Notes under the pieces: generated by a model | The model's input: only the letters and a program-made list of their open reading frames with translations | What the model was told of the DNA's origin: nothing | The model's database searches: none | Position numbers and translations under genes: made by a program | In this document: in pieces, positions 28,194-37,028 of the stretch | Position numbering within the stretch: position 1 is the stretch's first letter | Layout: every line of letters begins with the position of its first letter | Source of the DNA: Nocardioides lijunqiniae | Lineage (GTDB): Bacteria; Actinomycetota; Actinomycetes; Propionibacteriales; Nocardioidaceae | Direction: 5' to 3' | Length of the DNA stretch: 64,000 nt | Assembly: GCF_015024225.1 (NCBI RefSeq) | Contig: NZ_JACJGM010000001.1 | Coordinates: forward strand, 310,001 to 374,000

Positions 28194-29726
28194 ATGACTA
28201 CCGCGAACGCAGACGACTTCTCCCTCGACGACGAGCTCGAGGCCACCGACGCCTGGGACGACACCCAGTCCGACGACGCGCCCGACGACTCGCCCGACGA
28301 TGCTCCCGACGACTCGTGGGCCGACGACCCCGACCCCGAGGAGCCCACCGCCGGCGCCATGGAGCTGGCCGAGCGCCACCAGCTGCGGCGCGTGGCCGGG
28401 CTCCGCACCGAGCTCGAGGACATCACCGAGGTCGAGTACCGCCAGCTCCGCCTGGAGCGGGTCGTGCTCGTCGGGGTCTGGACCGACGGCACCGTGCAGG
28501 ACGCCGAGAACTCCATGGCCGAGCTCGCCCTGCTCGCCGAGACGGCCGGCTCGGAGGTGCTCGAGGCGATCTACCAGCGCCGGCAGGCGCCCGACCCCGC
28601 GACGTACGTCGGTCGCGGCAAGGTCGAGGGCATCGCCGAGATCGTGCAGGCGACCGGCGCCGACACCGTGATCTGCGATGGCGAGCTGGCGCCCAGCCAG
28701 CTGCGCAACCTCGAGGACCGGGTCAAGGTCAAGGTCGTCGACCGGACCGCGCTGATCCTCGACATCTTCGCCCAGCACGCCCGCTCCGCCGAGGGCCAGG
28801 CCCAGGTGGAGCTGGCGCAGCTGAGCTACATGAAGCAGCGCCTGCGCGGCTGGGGTGGCAACCTCTCGCGCCAGGCCGGTGGCCGGGTCGGCGCCGACGG
28901 CGGCGGCATCGGCGGCCGTGGCCCCGGTGAGACCAAGATCGAGACCGACCGGCGTCGCATCAACGACAAGATCGCCAAGCTGCGCCGCGAGCTCAAGGCG
29001 ATGAAGGGCACCCGCGACACCAAGCGCCAGGACCGTCAGCGCCACCAGATCCCCTCGGTCGCGATCGCCGGCTACACCAACGCCGGCAAGTCCTCGCTCC
29101 TCAACCGGCTCACCGGCGCCGGCGTGCTCGTCGAGGACTCCCTGTTCGCGACGCTCGACCCGACCACCCGCCGCACCACCACCAGCGACGGCCGCGTCTA
29201 CACGATGAGCGACACCGTCGGCTTCGTGCGCCACCTGCCCCACCAGCTCGTCGAGGCGTTCCGCTCGACGCTGGAGGAGGTCGCCGACTCCGACCTGATC
29301 CTGCACGTGGTCGACGGCTCCCACCCCGACCCGGAGGGCCAGATCGGCGCCGTGCGCGAGGTGCTCGCCGAGATCGGCGCCGACAAGGTGCCCGAGGTGG
29401 TCGTCATCAACAAGGCCGACGCCGCCGACCCGCTGGTGCTGGCCCGGCTGCGCCAGCGCGAGCCGCACTCGGTCGTGGTCAGCGCCAGGACCGGCGAGGG
29501 CATCGCCGACGTCCTGGCACTCGTCGAGGACGAGCTGCCGCGCCCCGACGTGGAGTTCCGGGCACTGCTGCCCTACGAGCGTGGCGACCTGCTCAACCGG
29601 ATCCACCAGCAGGGCGAGATCGCCTCGCTGGAGCACACCGGTGACGGCACCCTCGTCAGCGGTCGGGCCAACGAGGACCTGGCCGGCGACCTGGCGGCCT
29701 ACGCCGCGGACGCACCGATTCGCTGA
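28194..29726 (+). CDS. hflX: Ribosome-associated GTPase HflX
   Basis: 510-residue GTPase that binds the 50S subunit and splits or rescues stalled ribosomes, for example after heat or antibiotic stress. An Asp/Pro-rich N-tail (about 5-45, DDAPDDSPDDAPDDSWADDP) precedes the HflX domain (TYVGRGKVEGIAEIV, VKVVDRTALILDIFAQHARSAEGQAQVELAQL). A Gly-rich linker and coiled coil follow (GGRGPGETKIETDRRRI), then the G domain: G1 GYTNAGKSS (about 293-301), G2 region TTSDGR, G3 DTVGF, G4 NKAD, G5 SARTGEG. The position downstream of dapF and miaA matches other actinobacteria. Confidence 0.96.
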   Translation: MTTANADDFSLDDELEATDAWDDTQSDDAPDDSPDDAPDDSWADDPDPEEPTAGAMELAERHQLRRVAGLRTELEDITEVEYRQLRLERVVLVGVWTDGTVQDAENSMAELALLAETAGSEVLEAIYQRRQAPDPATYVGRGKVEGIAEIVQATGADTVICDGELAPSQLRNLEDRVKVKVVDRTALILDIFAQHARSAEGQAQVELAQLSYMKQRLRGWGGNLSRQAGGRVGADGGGIGGRGPGETKIETDRRRINDKIAKLRRELKAMKGTRDTKRQDRQRHQIPSVAIAGYTNAGKSSLLNRLTGAGVLVEDSLFATLDPTTRRTTTSDGRVYTMSDTVGFVRHLPHQLVEAFRSTLEEVADSDLILHVVDGSHPDPEGQIGAVREVLAEIGADKVPEVVVINKADAADPLVLARLRQREPHSVVVSARTGEGIADVLALVEDELPRPDVEFRALLPYERGDLLNRIHQQGEIASLEHTGDGTLVSGRANEDLAGDLAAYAADAPIR

Positions 29727-29766
29727 ACCCACCACGCGCCTTGCGCGCGTGACGGAGAATGGTGAC

Positions 29767-30489
29767 GTGGTCCTTCGGGGGGTTGCGGCGCGTAAGCCGC
29801 TCGTGCTGACGCTGCTGGCTGCCCTGGCGGCGAGCGTCGTGCTGACCTTCCAGCTCACCGACGACGCCGAGGGCGCCTTCGCCCAGCGCTGCGAGCGCTT
29901 CGCCGAGGCCTCGGCGTGGCGCGCCGACCACGACAACGACAACGGGCCCGGCACCCGGGTCGTGGTGATCGGCGACTCCTACTCCGCCGGCCTGCGGCTG
30001 GACCGGCCCGAGGAGTCCTGGCCCGCCCACCTGCCCGGCACCGTGCACGTCGACGGCTTCTCCGGCTCCGGCTTCAGCGCCCGCGCCAGCGGCTGCGGGC
30101 CGGTGTCGTTCGCGGACCGGGCGCCCCGGGCGCTGGCGGACGGTGCCGACCTGGTGGTCGCCGAGGGCGGCCTCAACGACTACGACCGCACCGAGGCCGA
30201 GATCACCGAGGGCTTCCGCCGCCTCGTGCGCGCGGTCGGCGACGTGCCGATGCTGGTCGTCGGCCCGCCGCCGGCGCCACTGCGCGGTCGCCACGTCGCG
30301 CGGGTCGACGAGGTCCTGGGGGACCTCGCCGCCCGCCACGGCGCGACGTACCTCTCGATGGTCGACGCCGACCTGCGCTACCTCGACGACGGCCTCCACC
30401 TCACCCCCGGAGGCCACGAGGAGTTCGGCGACCTGGTCGCGGCCTCAGTAGTCCAGGTGGTCGAGGTAGAGGTGGCCGACCGCCGCTGA
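29767..30489 (+). CDS. Exported SGNH-family hydrolase
   Basis: 240 residues. An N-terminal hydrophobic signal or anchor (KPLVLTLLAALAASVVLTFQL) is followed by the GDSL-like block VVVIGDSYSAG with Ser71. A Gly-Asn block is replaced by EGGLNDYDR, and DDGLHLTPGGHEEFG carries the catalytic Asp-x-x-His. This fits SGNH hydrolases acting on acyl or acetyl esters outside the membrane. GTG 29767 is chosen because GGAG lies nine bases upstream; GTG 29749 is in frame but lacks one. Its last 45 bases overlap the end of the convergent TIM-barrel gene. The substrate is unknown. Confidence 0.82.
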   Translation: MVLRGVAARKPLVLTLLAALAASVVLTFQLTDDAEGAFAQRCERFAEASAWRADHDNDNGPGTRVVVIGDSYSAGLRLDRPEESWPAHLPGTVHVDGFSGSGFSARASGCGPVSFADRAPRALADGADLVVAEGGLNDYDRTEAEITEGFRRLVRAVGDVPMLVVGPPPAPLRGRHVARVDEVLGDLAARHGATYLSMVDADLRYLDDGLHLTPGGHEEFGDLVAASVVQVVEVEVADRR

Positions 30490-31425
30490 CGTCAGCGGCG
30501 ACACGTCGGGGTTGTCGTTCTCAACGATGTATTCCTCCACGGTGTGGCTGCGGAAGATCCGCGGGAAGTCGACGACCCCCGTGCCGAGGTCGGCCATGTC
30601 GCCGGTCTGGGCGTCGCGGTCCTTGACGTGGAACTGGCGCACCCGGAGCGGTGCCCGCCGCACCACGTCGATGGCGAACCGGTCGGGGTCGGCGACGCCG
30701 AGGTTCACGCCCGCGGTGAAGGCCCAGTAGAGGTCCACCTCGAGGTGGACCAGCCGCGGGTCGAGGCGCTCCATGAGGATCTCCCAGGGCGTCACCCCGC
30801 CGCCGAGGTCGGTCGTGAACTCGTGGGCGTGGTTGTGGTAGCCGTAGTGCAGCCCCCAGCGCCTGGCCTGGCGCGCCTCGGCGTTCATCTGGTCGGCCCA
30901 CCGCTCCCAGTCGGCGCGCGTCGCGGAGTTGAGGTAGGGCACGACGACGTACCGCTGGCCCAGGATGGCGGCGTTCTCCAGCTTGGTGCTCAGCGCGGCC
31001 GGGGTCGCGCTGATGCCGTCGTGGCTCGACGTGGCCTTGATCCCCAGCCCGCGCAGGAAGCGGCGCAGCTCCGTCGCGGTCCGGCCGTAGTAGCCGGCCA
31101 GCTCCACCTTCTCGTAGCCGTACTGGGCCAGCCGCTGGAGCACGACGTCGAAGCCCGGCTGGCCGCCCAGGGCGGCGCGCAGCGTGTAGAGCTGGATGCT
31201 GATCCGGTCGTGGGGCACCGACCGCTGCCGGGAGTGCCCGCGCCTCTCGACGGGCCTCTCTCCGGGCGCCGCGGCCGCGGCCGCTCCGGCACCCGCTGCG
31301 AGCCCGCCGGCGACCCCGACGGCCGCCACTCCCGCCGCGGCTCCCCGCAGCACGTGGCGCCGCGGGGCGCCCTTCTCGACCAACGAGCGCCGCAGCGCTG
31401 CCTCTCCGACATACCCGAAACACAT
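30445..31425 (-). CDS. Tat-exported sugar isomerase/epimerase-like TIM-barrel protein (PF01261)
   Basis: 326 residues. A twin-arginine signal is evident: Arg22-Arg23 in PRRHVLRG followed by a long Ala/Gly/Val hydrophobic stretch to about 54. The mature part is an AP-endonuclease-2-like TIM barrel: SIQLYTLRAAL, the metal-ligand Glu region in YEKVELAGYYGR, HYGYHNHAHEF, LVHLEVDLYWAF and VRQFHVKDRD. Most PF01261 sugar epimerases are cytoplasmic; exported ones in other bacteria include lyases or hydrolases of 3-keto-glycosides. ATG 31425 has GGAG seven bases upstream. It is the last gene of the carbohydrate cluster. Confidence 0.85.
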   Translation of the reverse strand: MCFGYVGEAALRRSLVEKGAPRRHVLRGAAAGVAAVGVAGGLAAGAGAAAAAAPGERPVERRGHSRQRSVPHDRISIQLYTLRAALGGQPGFDVVLQRLAQYGYEKVELAGYYGRTATELRRFLRGLGIKATSSHDGISATPAALSTKLENAAILGQRYVVVPYLNSATRADWERWADQMNAEARQARRWGLHYGYHNHAHEFTTDLGGGVTPWEILMERLDPRLVHLEVDLYWAFTAGVNLGVADPDRFAIDVVRRAPLRVRQFHVKDRDAQTGDMADLGTGVVDFPRIFRSHTVEEYIVENDNPDVSPLTSAAVGHLYLDHLDY

Positions 31426-31509
31426 GACGTATCTCCATCTTTCGGGTCCCGACCCGTTCGGGACCGAAGTGCGTTGCCCCCCGGTGGGCTCCCCCCAGAG
31501 CGCCGGGCG

Positions 31510-32508
31510 CTAGGCGCTGAACGCCGCGTCGAAGGACTGGGCCGGAGGGTCGTAGTCGAACCTCCGGAGGAACTCCAGCGCCTCGGGAGCGCCGTGCAGG
31601 CGGTCCATGCCGGCGTCCTCCCACTCGACCGAGACCGGACCGGCGTAGCCGATGGCGGCCAGGGCGCGGAAGCAGTCCTCCCACGGAACGTCGCCGCGGC
31701 CGGTGGACACGAAGTCCCAGCCGCGGTGCTGGTCGCCCCAGGGCAGGTGCGAGGACAGCACGCCGTTGCGGCCGCCGCCCAGCCGCATCCGGGTGTCCTT
31801 GCAGTCGACGTGGTAGATCCGGTCGGCGAAGTCGGTGATGAAGGCGACCGGGTCGAGGTTCTGCCACATCATGTGGCTGGGGTCCCAGTTGAGCCCGAAC
31901 GCCGGCCGGTGGCCGATCGCCTCCAGGGTGCGCACGGTCGACCAGTAGTCGTAGGCGATCTCGGAGGGGTGCACCTCGTGGGCGAACCGCACGCCGCACT
32001 CGTCGAACACGTCGAGGATCGGGTTCCAGCGGTCGGCGAAGTCCTGGTAGCCGGCCTCGATCGTCGAGGCGGGCACGGGCGGGAACATCGCGACGTACTG
32101 CCAGATGGCGGAGCCGGTGAAGCCGATGACGGTGTCGACGCCGAGCCGCTGCGCCAGCCGCGCGGTCAGCTTCATCTCCTCGGCGGCGCGCTGGCGCACG
32201 CCCTCCGCGTCGCCGTCGCCCCACACCTGCGGGCGCACGATCGCCTGGTGGCGGGCGTCGATCGGGTCGTCGCAGACCGCCTGGCCGGTGAGGTGGTTGG
32301 AGATCGCCCAGACCTTGAGGCCGTGGCGCTCCAGGAGCTCCAGACGCTCGGCGATGTAGTCGTCGTCGTCCCAGCGCCAGGCGTCGAGGTGCTCGCCGGA
32401 GACGGCGATCTCGAGACCGTCGTAGCCCCAGCCGGCGGCCAGCCCGGCCACCTCCTCGAGCGTGAGGTCGGCCCACTGTCCGGTGAAGAGGGTGAAGCGC
32501 TTGCCCAT
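31510..32508 (-). CDS. Sugar phosphate isomerase/epimerase-family TIM-barrel enzyme
   Basis: 332 residues, cytoplasmic. PF01261 barrel with candidate metal ligands in the usual order: [14 protein letters not shown] (Glu), [13 protein letters not shown] (Asp/His), [11 protein letters not shown] (His, Asp) and [13 protein letters not shown] (Glu). [15 protein letters not shown] and the [14 protein letters not shown] start are typical of the subgroup that neighbours Gfo/Idh/MocA dehydrogenases. It lies between the exported barrel protein and the dehydrogenase gene; gaps of 84 and 41 bases fit one operon. Isomerisation or dehydration of the oxidised sugar is the likely step. Confidence 0.88.
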   Translation of the reverse strand: MGKRFTLFTGQWADLTLEEVAGLAAGWGYDGLEIAVSGEHLDAWRWDDDDYIAERLELLERHGLKVWAISNHLTGQAVCDDPIDARHQAIVRPQVWGDGDAEGVRQRAAEEMKLTARLAQRLGVDTVIGFTGSAIWQYVAMFPPVPASTIEAGYQDFADRWNPILDVFDECGVRFAHEVHPSEIAYDYWSTVRTLEAIGHRPAFGLNWDPSHMMWQNLDPVAFITDFADRIYHVDCKDTRMRLGGGRNGVLSSHLPWGDQHRGWDFVSTGRGDVPWEDCFRALAAIGYAGPVSVEWEDAGMDRLHGAPEALEFLRRFDYDPPAQSFDAAFSA

Positions 32509-32549
32509 GAGGACTCCTAGCTCGTCATCTGGTCGTCAGGTGCAGATCG

Positions 32550-33680
32550 TCACACGTCGACGCAGGTGCCGGAGCGTGCGTCGCTGGCCTCGATGGCGGA
32601 CAGCACCCGCTGCACCGCCAGGCCGTCCTCGAACGACGGCGCCGGGGCGACGTCGTTGGCGATGGCGGTCAGCAGGTCGGCCGCCTGCGAGGTGAAGGTG
32701 TGGTCCCAGCCGAGCGTGTGGCCCGGCGGCCACCACGCCGCGAGGTAGGGGTGGCTCTCCTCGGTGACGAGGACCCGCCGCATGCCGGTGCCGTCGTCGA
32801 CGCCGAGCTCGTTGAGGCGCTCCAGGTCGAAGCTGAGCGCGCCCTCCGAGCCGTAGACCTCCAGGCTGAGCCCGTTCTTGCGTCCCGTGGCCATGCGGCT
32901 CACCTCGACGCTGGCGACCACGCCGGAGGCGGTCTCGAGCGTGGCCCAGGCGGCGTCGTCGACGGTGACCTGCTCGCGTCCCTCGCTGCCGTCGCGCTCG
33001 GGCACGAACGTCTGCAGGCGGCCCCGGGCCGTGACGACCCGCTCGCCGAGCAGGGAGTGGAGCTGGTCGATGACGTGGGAGCCGAGGTCGCCGAGCGCGC
33101 CGGAGCCGGCCTCGTCGCGGCGCAGGCGCCAGGTCATGGGGGCGGTCTCGTCGGAGAGCCAGTCCTGGAGGTACGCCGCCCGCACCTGGCGGACCTGGCC
33201 GATGCGACCGTCCGCGATGAGCTGGCGGGCCAGCGCGAGCGCGGGCACCCGGCGGTAGTTGAAGCCGATCATCGAGCGTCCGGTGGCCGATGCGGCGGCC
33301 GCGACCATGGCCTCGGACTCGGCCACGGTGTTGGCCAGCGGCTTCTCGACCAGGACGTGCTTGCCAGCGGCCAAGGCGGCCAGGGCGATGTCGGCGTGGA
33401 GGTGGCCGGGGGTGCAGATGTCGACGATGTCGATGTCGTCGCGGCCGATGACCTCGGCCCAGTCGGTGGCCGACTCCGCCCAGCCGTAGCGCTCGGCGGC
33501 GGTCTTCACCGCCGCCGGGTCCCGGCCGACCAGCACCTGCTGGCGCACCGGCGGCACGTCGGGGTAGAACGCGCCGACGTTGCGCCAGGCGTTGGAGTGG
33601 GCCTTGCCCATGAAGGAGTAGCCGATGACGGCGACCCCGAGCGGGCGGGTGCCGTCGGTGGCGTGGTCAGTAGAGGACAT
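32550..33680 (-). CDS. Gfo/Idh/MocA-family sugar dehydrogenase
   Basis: 376-residue NAD(P)-dependent oxidoreductase. The Rossmann start is GVAVIGYSFMGKAHSNAWR (about 15-33). DIVDICTPGHLHADIALAALAAGKHVLVEKPLA carries the family EKP motif with the catalytic-site lysine. The C-terminal half has GSGALGDLGSHVIDQLHSLLG with the conserved GxxxDxGxHxxD pattern (Asp and His of the active site). Homologues oxidise inositols or sugars at C2 or C3. It overlaps the next epimerase gene by 14 bases, showing coupling. Confidence 0.92.
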   Translation of the reverse strand: MSSTDHATDGTRPLGVAVIGYSFMGKAHSNAWRNVGAFYPDVPPVRQQVLVGRDPAAVKTAAERYGWAESATDWAEVIGRDDIDIVDICTPGHLHADIALAALAAGKHVLVEKPLANTVAESEAMVAAAASATGRSMIGFNYRRVPALALARQLIADGRIGQVRQVRAAYLQDWLSDETAPMTWRLRRDEAGSGALGDLGSHVIDQLHSLLGERVVTARGRLQTFVPERDGSEGREQVTVDDAAWATLETASGVVASVEVSRMATGRKNGLSLEVYGSEGALSFDLERLNELGVDDGTGMRRVLVTEESHPYLAAWWPPGHTLGWDHTFTSQAADLLTAIANDVAPAPSFEDGLAVQRVLSAIEASDARSGTCVDV

Positions 33681-34539
33681 GTGATGTGTCTCCGTCCAGG
33701 GAGCGCAGGAACGCGAGCCCGTCGCGAGCGAGGTCGTCCGGCGAGGCCGCGAGCGGCCGCCAGATCGACGCCGCCACGGCGATCGACGCGTTGTCGGGGG
33801 TGAAGCTCTCGATGTTCAGCGGGCCGGCGTAGCCGACCTCGTCCAGCGCCGCGACGAGCGCGGGCCAGTCGGTCTGGTCGCCGCCGGGGGCGCCGCGGTC
33901 GCTGCCGCAGACCTGCACGTGCACGAGGTGGCGTCCGGCCGCGCGCACGGCCGCGGCGCTGGAGCGCTCCTCGATGTTGAGGTGGTAGGTGTCGAGCGCC
34001 AGGCCCACGCCCTGCTCCAGCAGCGGCCCGAGGCCGGTGAGCGCCTGGTCGACGGTGTTGACGAGCGAGGTCTCGTAGCGGTTGAGCGGCTCGACGCCGA
34101 TCCGCACCCCGGCCGCCGTCGCGTGGTCGGCCACGGGGGCGAGGTGCTCGCGCCACTCGGCGTACGCCGCGGTGCGCTCGTCGTCGCTCAGGCGCCACAC
34201 GCGGCCGGTCTGGGCGTAGAACGGGCCGCAGACGCTGGTCGCGCCGATCGCCTCGGCGAGGTCGACGGCGCCGCGGAGGTAGTCCTGGGTGCGCGCGACG
34301 GTCGCGGCGTCGGTGGCGACGAGGTCACGGCCGGGCGCCATCGCCGCCACGACGTACGGCGTGAGGCCGGCCTCGGTGAGGCTCGCGGCGGTGCGGGCCG
34401 GGTCGAGGTCGCCGACGTTCTCGAGCGGCAGCTCGACGGCGTCGAAGCCGAGCTCGGCGATCCGGGTGAGCAGGGCGGGCAGCACCGCGTCGGTCAGCGG
34501 GGACGTCCACACCCAGGTGTTGATGCCGATCGCGCGCAT
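33667..34539 (-). CDS. D-tagatose-3-epimerase-like sugar epimerase (PF01261)
   Basis: 290 residues. The ketose-3-epimerase pattern is visible: MRAIGINTWVWTSPLTD start, GFDAVELPLENV (first Glu region), RIGVEPLNRYETSLVNT (metal Glu), GLALDTYHLNIEE (Asp, His), LVHVQVCGSDRGAPG (His, Arg) and GPLNIESF (Glu). These are the D-tagatose/L-ribulose 3-epimerase fingerprints. It is the third barrel enzyme of the cluster, first after the binding-protein gene, from which it is separated by a hairpin-rich 144-base gap. C3 epimerisation of a keto-sugar is a fair inference; the sugar is not known. Confidence 0.87.
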   Translation of the reverse strand: MRAIGINTWVWTSPLTDAVLPALLTRIAELGFDAVELPLENVGDLDPARTAASLTEAGLTPYVVAAMAPGRDLVATDAATVARTQDYLRGAVDLAEAIGATSVCGPFYAQTGRVWRLSDDERTAAYAEWREHLAPVADHATAAGVRIGVEPLNRYETSLVNTVDQALTGLGPLLEQGVGLALDTYHLNIEERSSAAAVRAAGRHLVHVQVCGSDRGAPGGDQTDWPALVAALDEVGYAGPLNIESFTPDNASIAVAASIWRPLAASPDDLARDGLAFLRSLDGDTSHVLY

Positions 34540-34563
34540 GGAAGGACCTTCGGAGGAGGGGAG

Positions 34564-34677
34564 GGGCCTCGGGGAGGCCCGGAGGCATGGTTCGGAGAAC
34601 AGGGGTGGAGCAGGGATGGGGCAGGGGTGGAGCAGGGTGCGTGGGCCGGCCGGCGGCGAGGAGACCGCCGGCCGGCC
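34564..34677 (-). terminator. Hairpin-rich spacer between binding-protein and epimerase genes
   Basis: Seven bases after the binding-protein stop lies a perfect 13-bp stem (34644-34656 with 34665-34677, 8-base loop). Further on is a smaller stem (34564-34570 with 34574-34580). Between them is a 16-base direct repeat CAGGGGTGGAGCAGGG at 34600 and 34622. No T-run follows. It probably limits read-through from the transporter genes into the enzyme genes or protects the 3' end of the binding-protein message. Confidence 0.7.
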
Positions 34678-34683
34678 ACACGG

Positions 34684-35916
34684 TCAGGGAATCTTGCGGT
34701 CCTGCCAGACCTGCGGGTAGCCGGGCAGGTCCTCGCCACCGAACTTGGCGTAGTGGCCGTCGGGCATCCCGTCGTTCTCCTCGAGGAAGTCGGCGCGCTC
34801 GTCCTCGGTGATCGGAACCTGCGGGAGCACCCACTCGCTCGGGATGGCCTCGCCCTTGACGATCTTCTCGACCGCCAGGAGCGTGGTGCGCCACTGGAAG
34901 TTCGAGTAGACGGGAGCCAGGCCGGTCAGGCCGGTCTCCTCCCACTTGCGCAGGAAGCTCATCTCGTCCTCGCCGGTCATGACCGGGAGGTCGACGCCGG
35001 CGTCCTCGAACGCCTCGATGGCGGCGACGGCGCCGTCACCGGCGTCCATCCAGATGCCCTTGACGTCGCCCTTGACGAGCTCGTCACTGATGATCTGCTT
35101 GATCTTGCTGGGGTCGGCGCCGGTGAAGTAGTCCACCGCGTCGATGCCGTTGTCCTTGAAGATCTTCTCGGCCGCGGCCCAGCGGGTCTCCAGCACGTCG
35201 ACGCCGGGCAGGATGCGCAGCGCGACGACCTTGTCGCCCTCCTCGAGGTTCTCGCTGAGGAAGTTGGCGGTGTCGATGCCCCACGCGTAGCCACCGATCG
35301 GGTGGATGAACGAGGTGTAGCAGTCGGTGTTGACGCCGCGGTCGAAGACGATGACCGGCTTGCCGGTCTCGCAGGCGCGCTCGACGGCCGGGGTCATGGC
35401 CGCCGTGGAGTTGGGGGAGATGATGAAGACGTCGCAGTTGCCCTCGGCGATGAAGTAGTCGATGTCGGCGATCTGCGTGTTGTCGTCGTCCTGCGCGTCC
35501 CGGGTCTCCATCTCGCCGATGACCTTGGAGTCCTGGAGGGCCTTGAGCTGCTGGTTCATGGTGATCCAGCCGGTCTGGCGCCACGGGTTGCTGATCGAGG
35601 CGTTGGCGAAGCAGACCTTCTGGGCCTCCTGCGTCGCGTACTTCTTGGTGTCCGTCATGGGACCGTCGATGTACTGCAGCCACGGGGTGGCGTCGTCGCC
35701 CTCGAACGTCGCGGAGCGCTGGGCGTCCTGCTCGTCGAAGTCGGCCTGGACGAACCACTCCGTGTCGGCGGAGGCGTCGGCCGACTCCGAGGTCTCCGGG
35801 TCCGCGCCGGCGTCCGGTGCCGGGTCGTCGACCGAATCATCGGTGCTACATGCCGCGAGCACGAGCAGTGCCGCAGCGGACACCACGGCGCCTCTCAGCA
35901 GTGGACTCTTGCGCAT
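34684..35916 (-). CDS. Sugar ABC transporter substrate-binding lipoprotein (ribose type)
   Basis: 410 residues. Lipoprotein signal MRKSPLLRGAVVSAAALLVL ends in LAAC (Cys about 24), followed by an acidic Ser/Asp/Ala linker. The periplasmic-binding-protein-1 fold comes next: CFANASISNPWRQTGWITMN, the ICDxFIISPNS-like stretch GNCDVFIISPNSTAAMTPAV, GKPVIVFDRGVNTD, GDVKGIWMDAGDGAVAAIEAF and VMTGEDEMSFLRKW. These are typical of RbsB/XylF-like binders for pentoses, hexoses or inositols. The ATG shares one base with the permease stop. Confidence 0.93.
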   Translation of the reverse strand: MRKSPLLRGAVVSAAALLVLAACSTDDSVDDPAPDAGADPETSESADASADTEWFVQADFDEQDAQRSATFEGDDATPWLQYIDGPMTDTKKYATQEAQKVCFANASISNPWRQTGWITMNQQLKALQDSKVIGEMETRDAQDDDNTQIADIDYFIAEGNCDVFIISPNSTAAMTPAVERACETGKPVIVFDRGVNTDCYTSFIHPIGGYAWGIDTANFLSENLEEGDKVVALRILPGVDVLETRWAAAEKIFKDNGIDAVDYFTGADPSKIKQIISDELVKGDVKGIWMDAGDGAVAAIEAFEDAGVDLPVMTGEDEMSFLRKWEETGLTGLAPVYSNFQWRTTLLAVEKIVKGEAIPSEWVLPQVPITEDERADFLEENDGMPDGHYAKFGGEDLPGYPQVWQDRKIP

Positions 35917-37028
35917 CAGTTGTCTCCATTGGTCGTGCCCGGGGTGGGCGTGGTGGGGATCCGAGTAGAGGGGGCCTGGCGGGCGGACCCGCGCGGGCGA
36001 CGGCCGGCCTGCCAGCCACGGGCGGCGACGGCGACGGCGAGGATGATGATCACGCCCTGCACGGTGTCGCGCCACGTGGACTCGACCTCCTTGACCGTGA
36101 GCAGGGTGAAGAGCAGCTCGAGCGCGATGGCGCCCGCCGCGGCGGAGAGGACCCACCCGCGGCCGCCCCCGAGCAGCACGCCGCCGAGCACGACCGCGGT
36201 GATCGCGGTGAACTCGTAGCCGTCGCCCACCGACGGGTGCACGCCGGCGTAGCCGACGAGCAGGATCCCGGAGACCGAGGCGGCGAGCGAGGAGATCATG
36301 AAGGCGCGGGTCTTGAGCCACCACACCGACGTGCCGGAGCGCTCGGCCGACTCGGGGTTGTCGCCGACGGCCAGCAGGTTGCGGCCGAACGGGCGGCGCA
36401 TCAGCCAGGAGGCGACGATCGCGAGGACGACCAGGATGAGCAGCGGGTAGGGGAGGAACTCCACCAGCGGGACGTTCTCGAAGCGCCCGCGCCCGATCTC
36501 GCGGAACTCGTCGACCGGGTTGCCGGTGGCGGCGCCGCCGGTGAGGTAGGAGACCAGGCCGCCGAGCGCCAGCATCATGCCGAGCGTCACGATGAAGCTC
36601 GGCACCCGCAGCAGGGTGGTGACCACGCCGTTGACGAACCCGACCGCGGCGCCGACCAGCAGCATCAGCACGGTGACGGGCACGACCTTGTCGGGGTCCT
36701 CGCCGATCATGTTGCCGGCCAGGACGACCTGGGTGCCGATGACGGCGCCCATCGAGAGGTCGAACTCGCCGGAGACGATCACGTAGTACTGGCCGATGGC
36801 CGCGATCGCGATCGGGGCGGTGCGGCCGAGGAAGAGCATGACCACGCCAGGGTCGCCGAAGTTGGGGTTGGCCTGGATCGTCGCGATCAGGAGCACCGCG
36901 GCGAGCACGAACACGGCGCCACCGGGCGTCAGGATCGCCGCGAGCAGCCGACCGCCGAGGCCGCGTTGGTGCGCGGGGATGGCGGCCCGGGCGGGTGCCG
37001 GGGTCGAGGTGGTCACGGGGGTGCTCAC
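35916..37028 (-). CDS. Sugar ABC transporter permease (second)
   Basis: 370 residues, about nine hydrophobic helices, RbsC/BPD_transp_2 family. VSGEFDLSMGAVIGTQVVLAG (about 81-101) is the family DxSxG segment. FIVTLGMMLALGGLVSYLTGG, the coupling-region LLAVGDNPESAERSGTSVWWLK and FTAITAVVLGGVLLGGGRG are further marks. GTG start 37028 overlaps the stop of the first permease. The two permeases are clearly different in sequence, so the channel is a heterodimer. The basic C-tail after about 335 is probably cytoplasmic and disordered. Confidence 0.92.
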   Translation of the reverse strand: MSTPVTTSTPAPARAAIPAHQRGLGGRLLAAILTPGGAVFVLAAVLLIATIQANPNFGDPGVVMLFLGRTAPIAIAAIGQYYVIVSGEFDLSMGAVIGTQVVLAGNMIGEDPDKVVPVTVLMLLVGAAVGFVNGVVTTLLRVPSFIVTLGMMLALGGLVSYLTGGAATGNPVDEFREIGRGRFENVPLVEFLPYPLLILVVLAIVASWLMRRPFGRNLLAVGDNPESAERSGTSVWWLKTRAFMISSLAASVSGILLVGYAGVHPSVGDGYEFTAITAVVLGGVLLGGGRGWVLSAAAGAIALELLFTLLTVKEVESTWRDTVQGVIIILAVAVAARGWQAGRRPRGSARQAPSTRIPTTPTPGTTNGDN

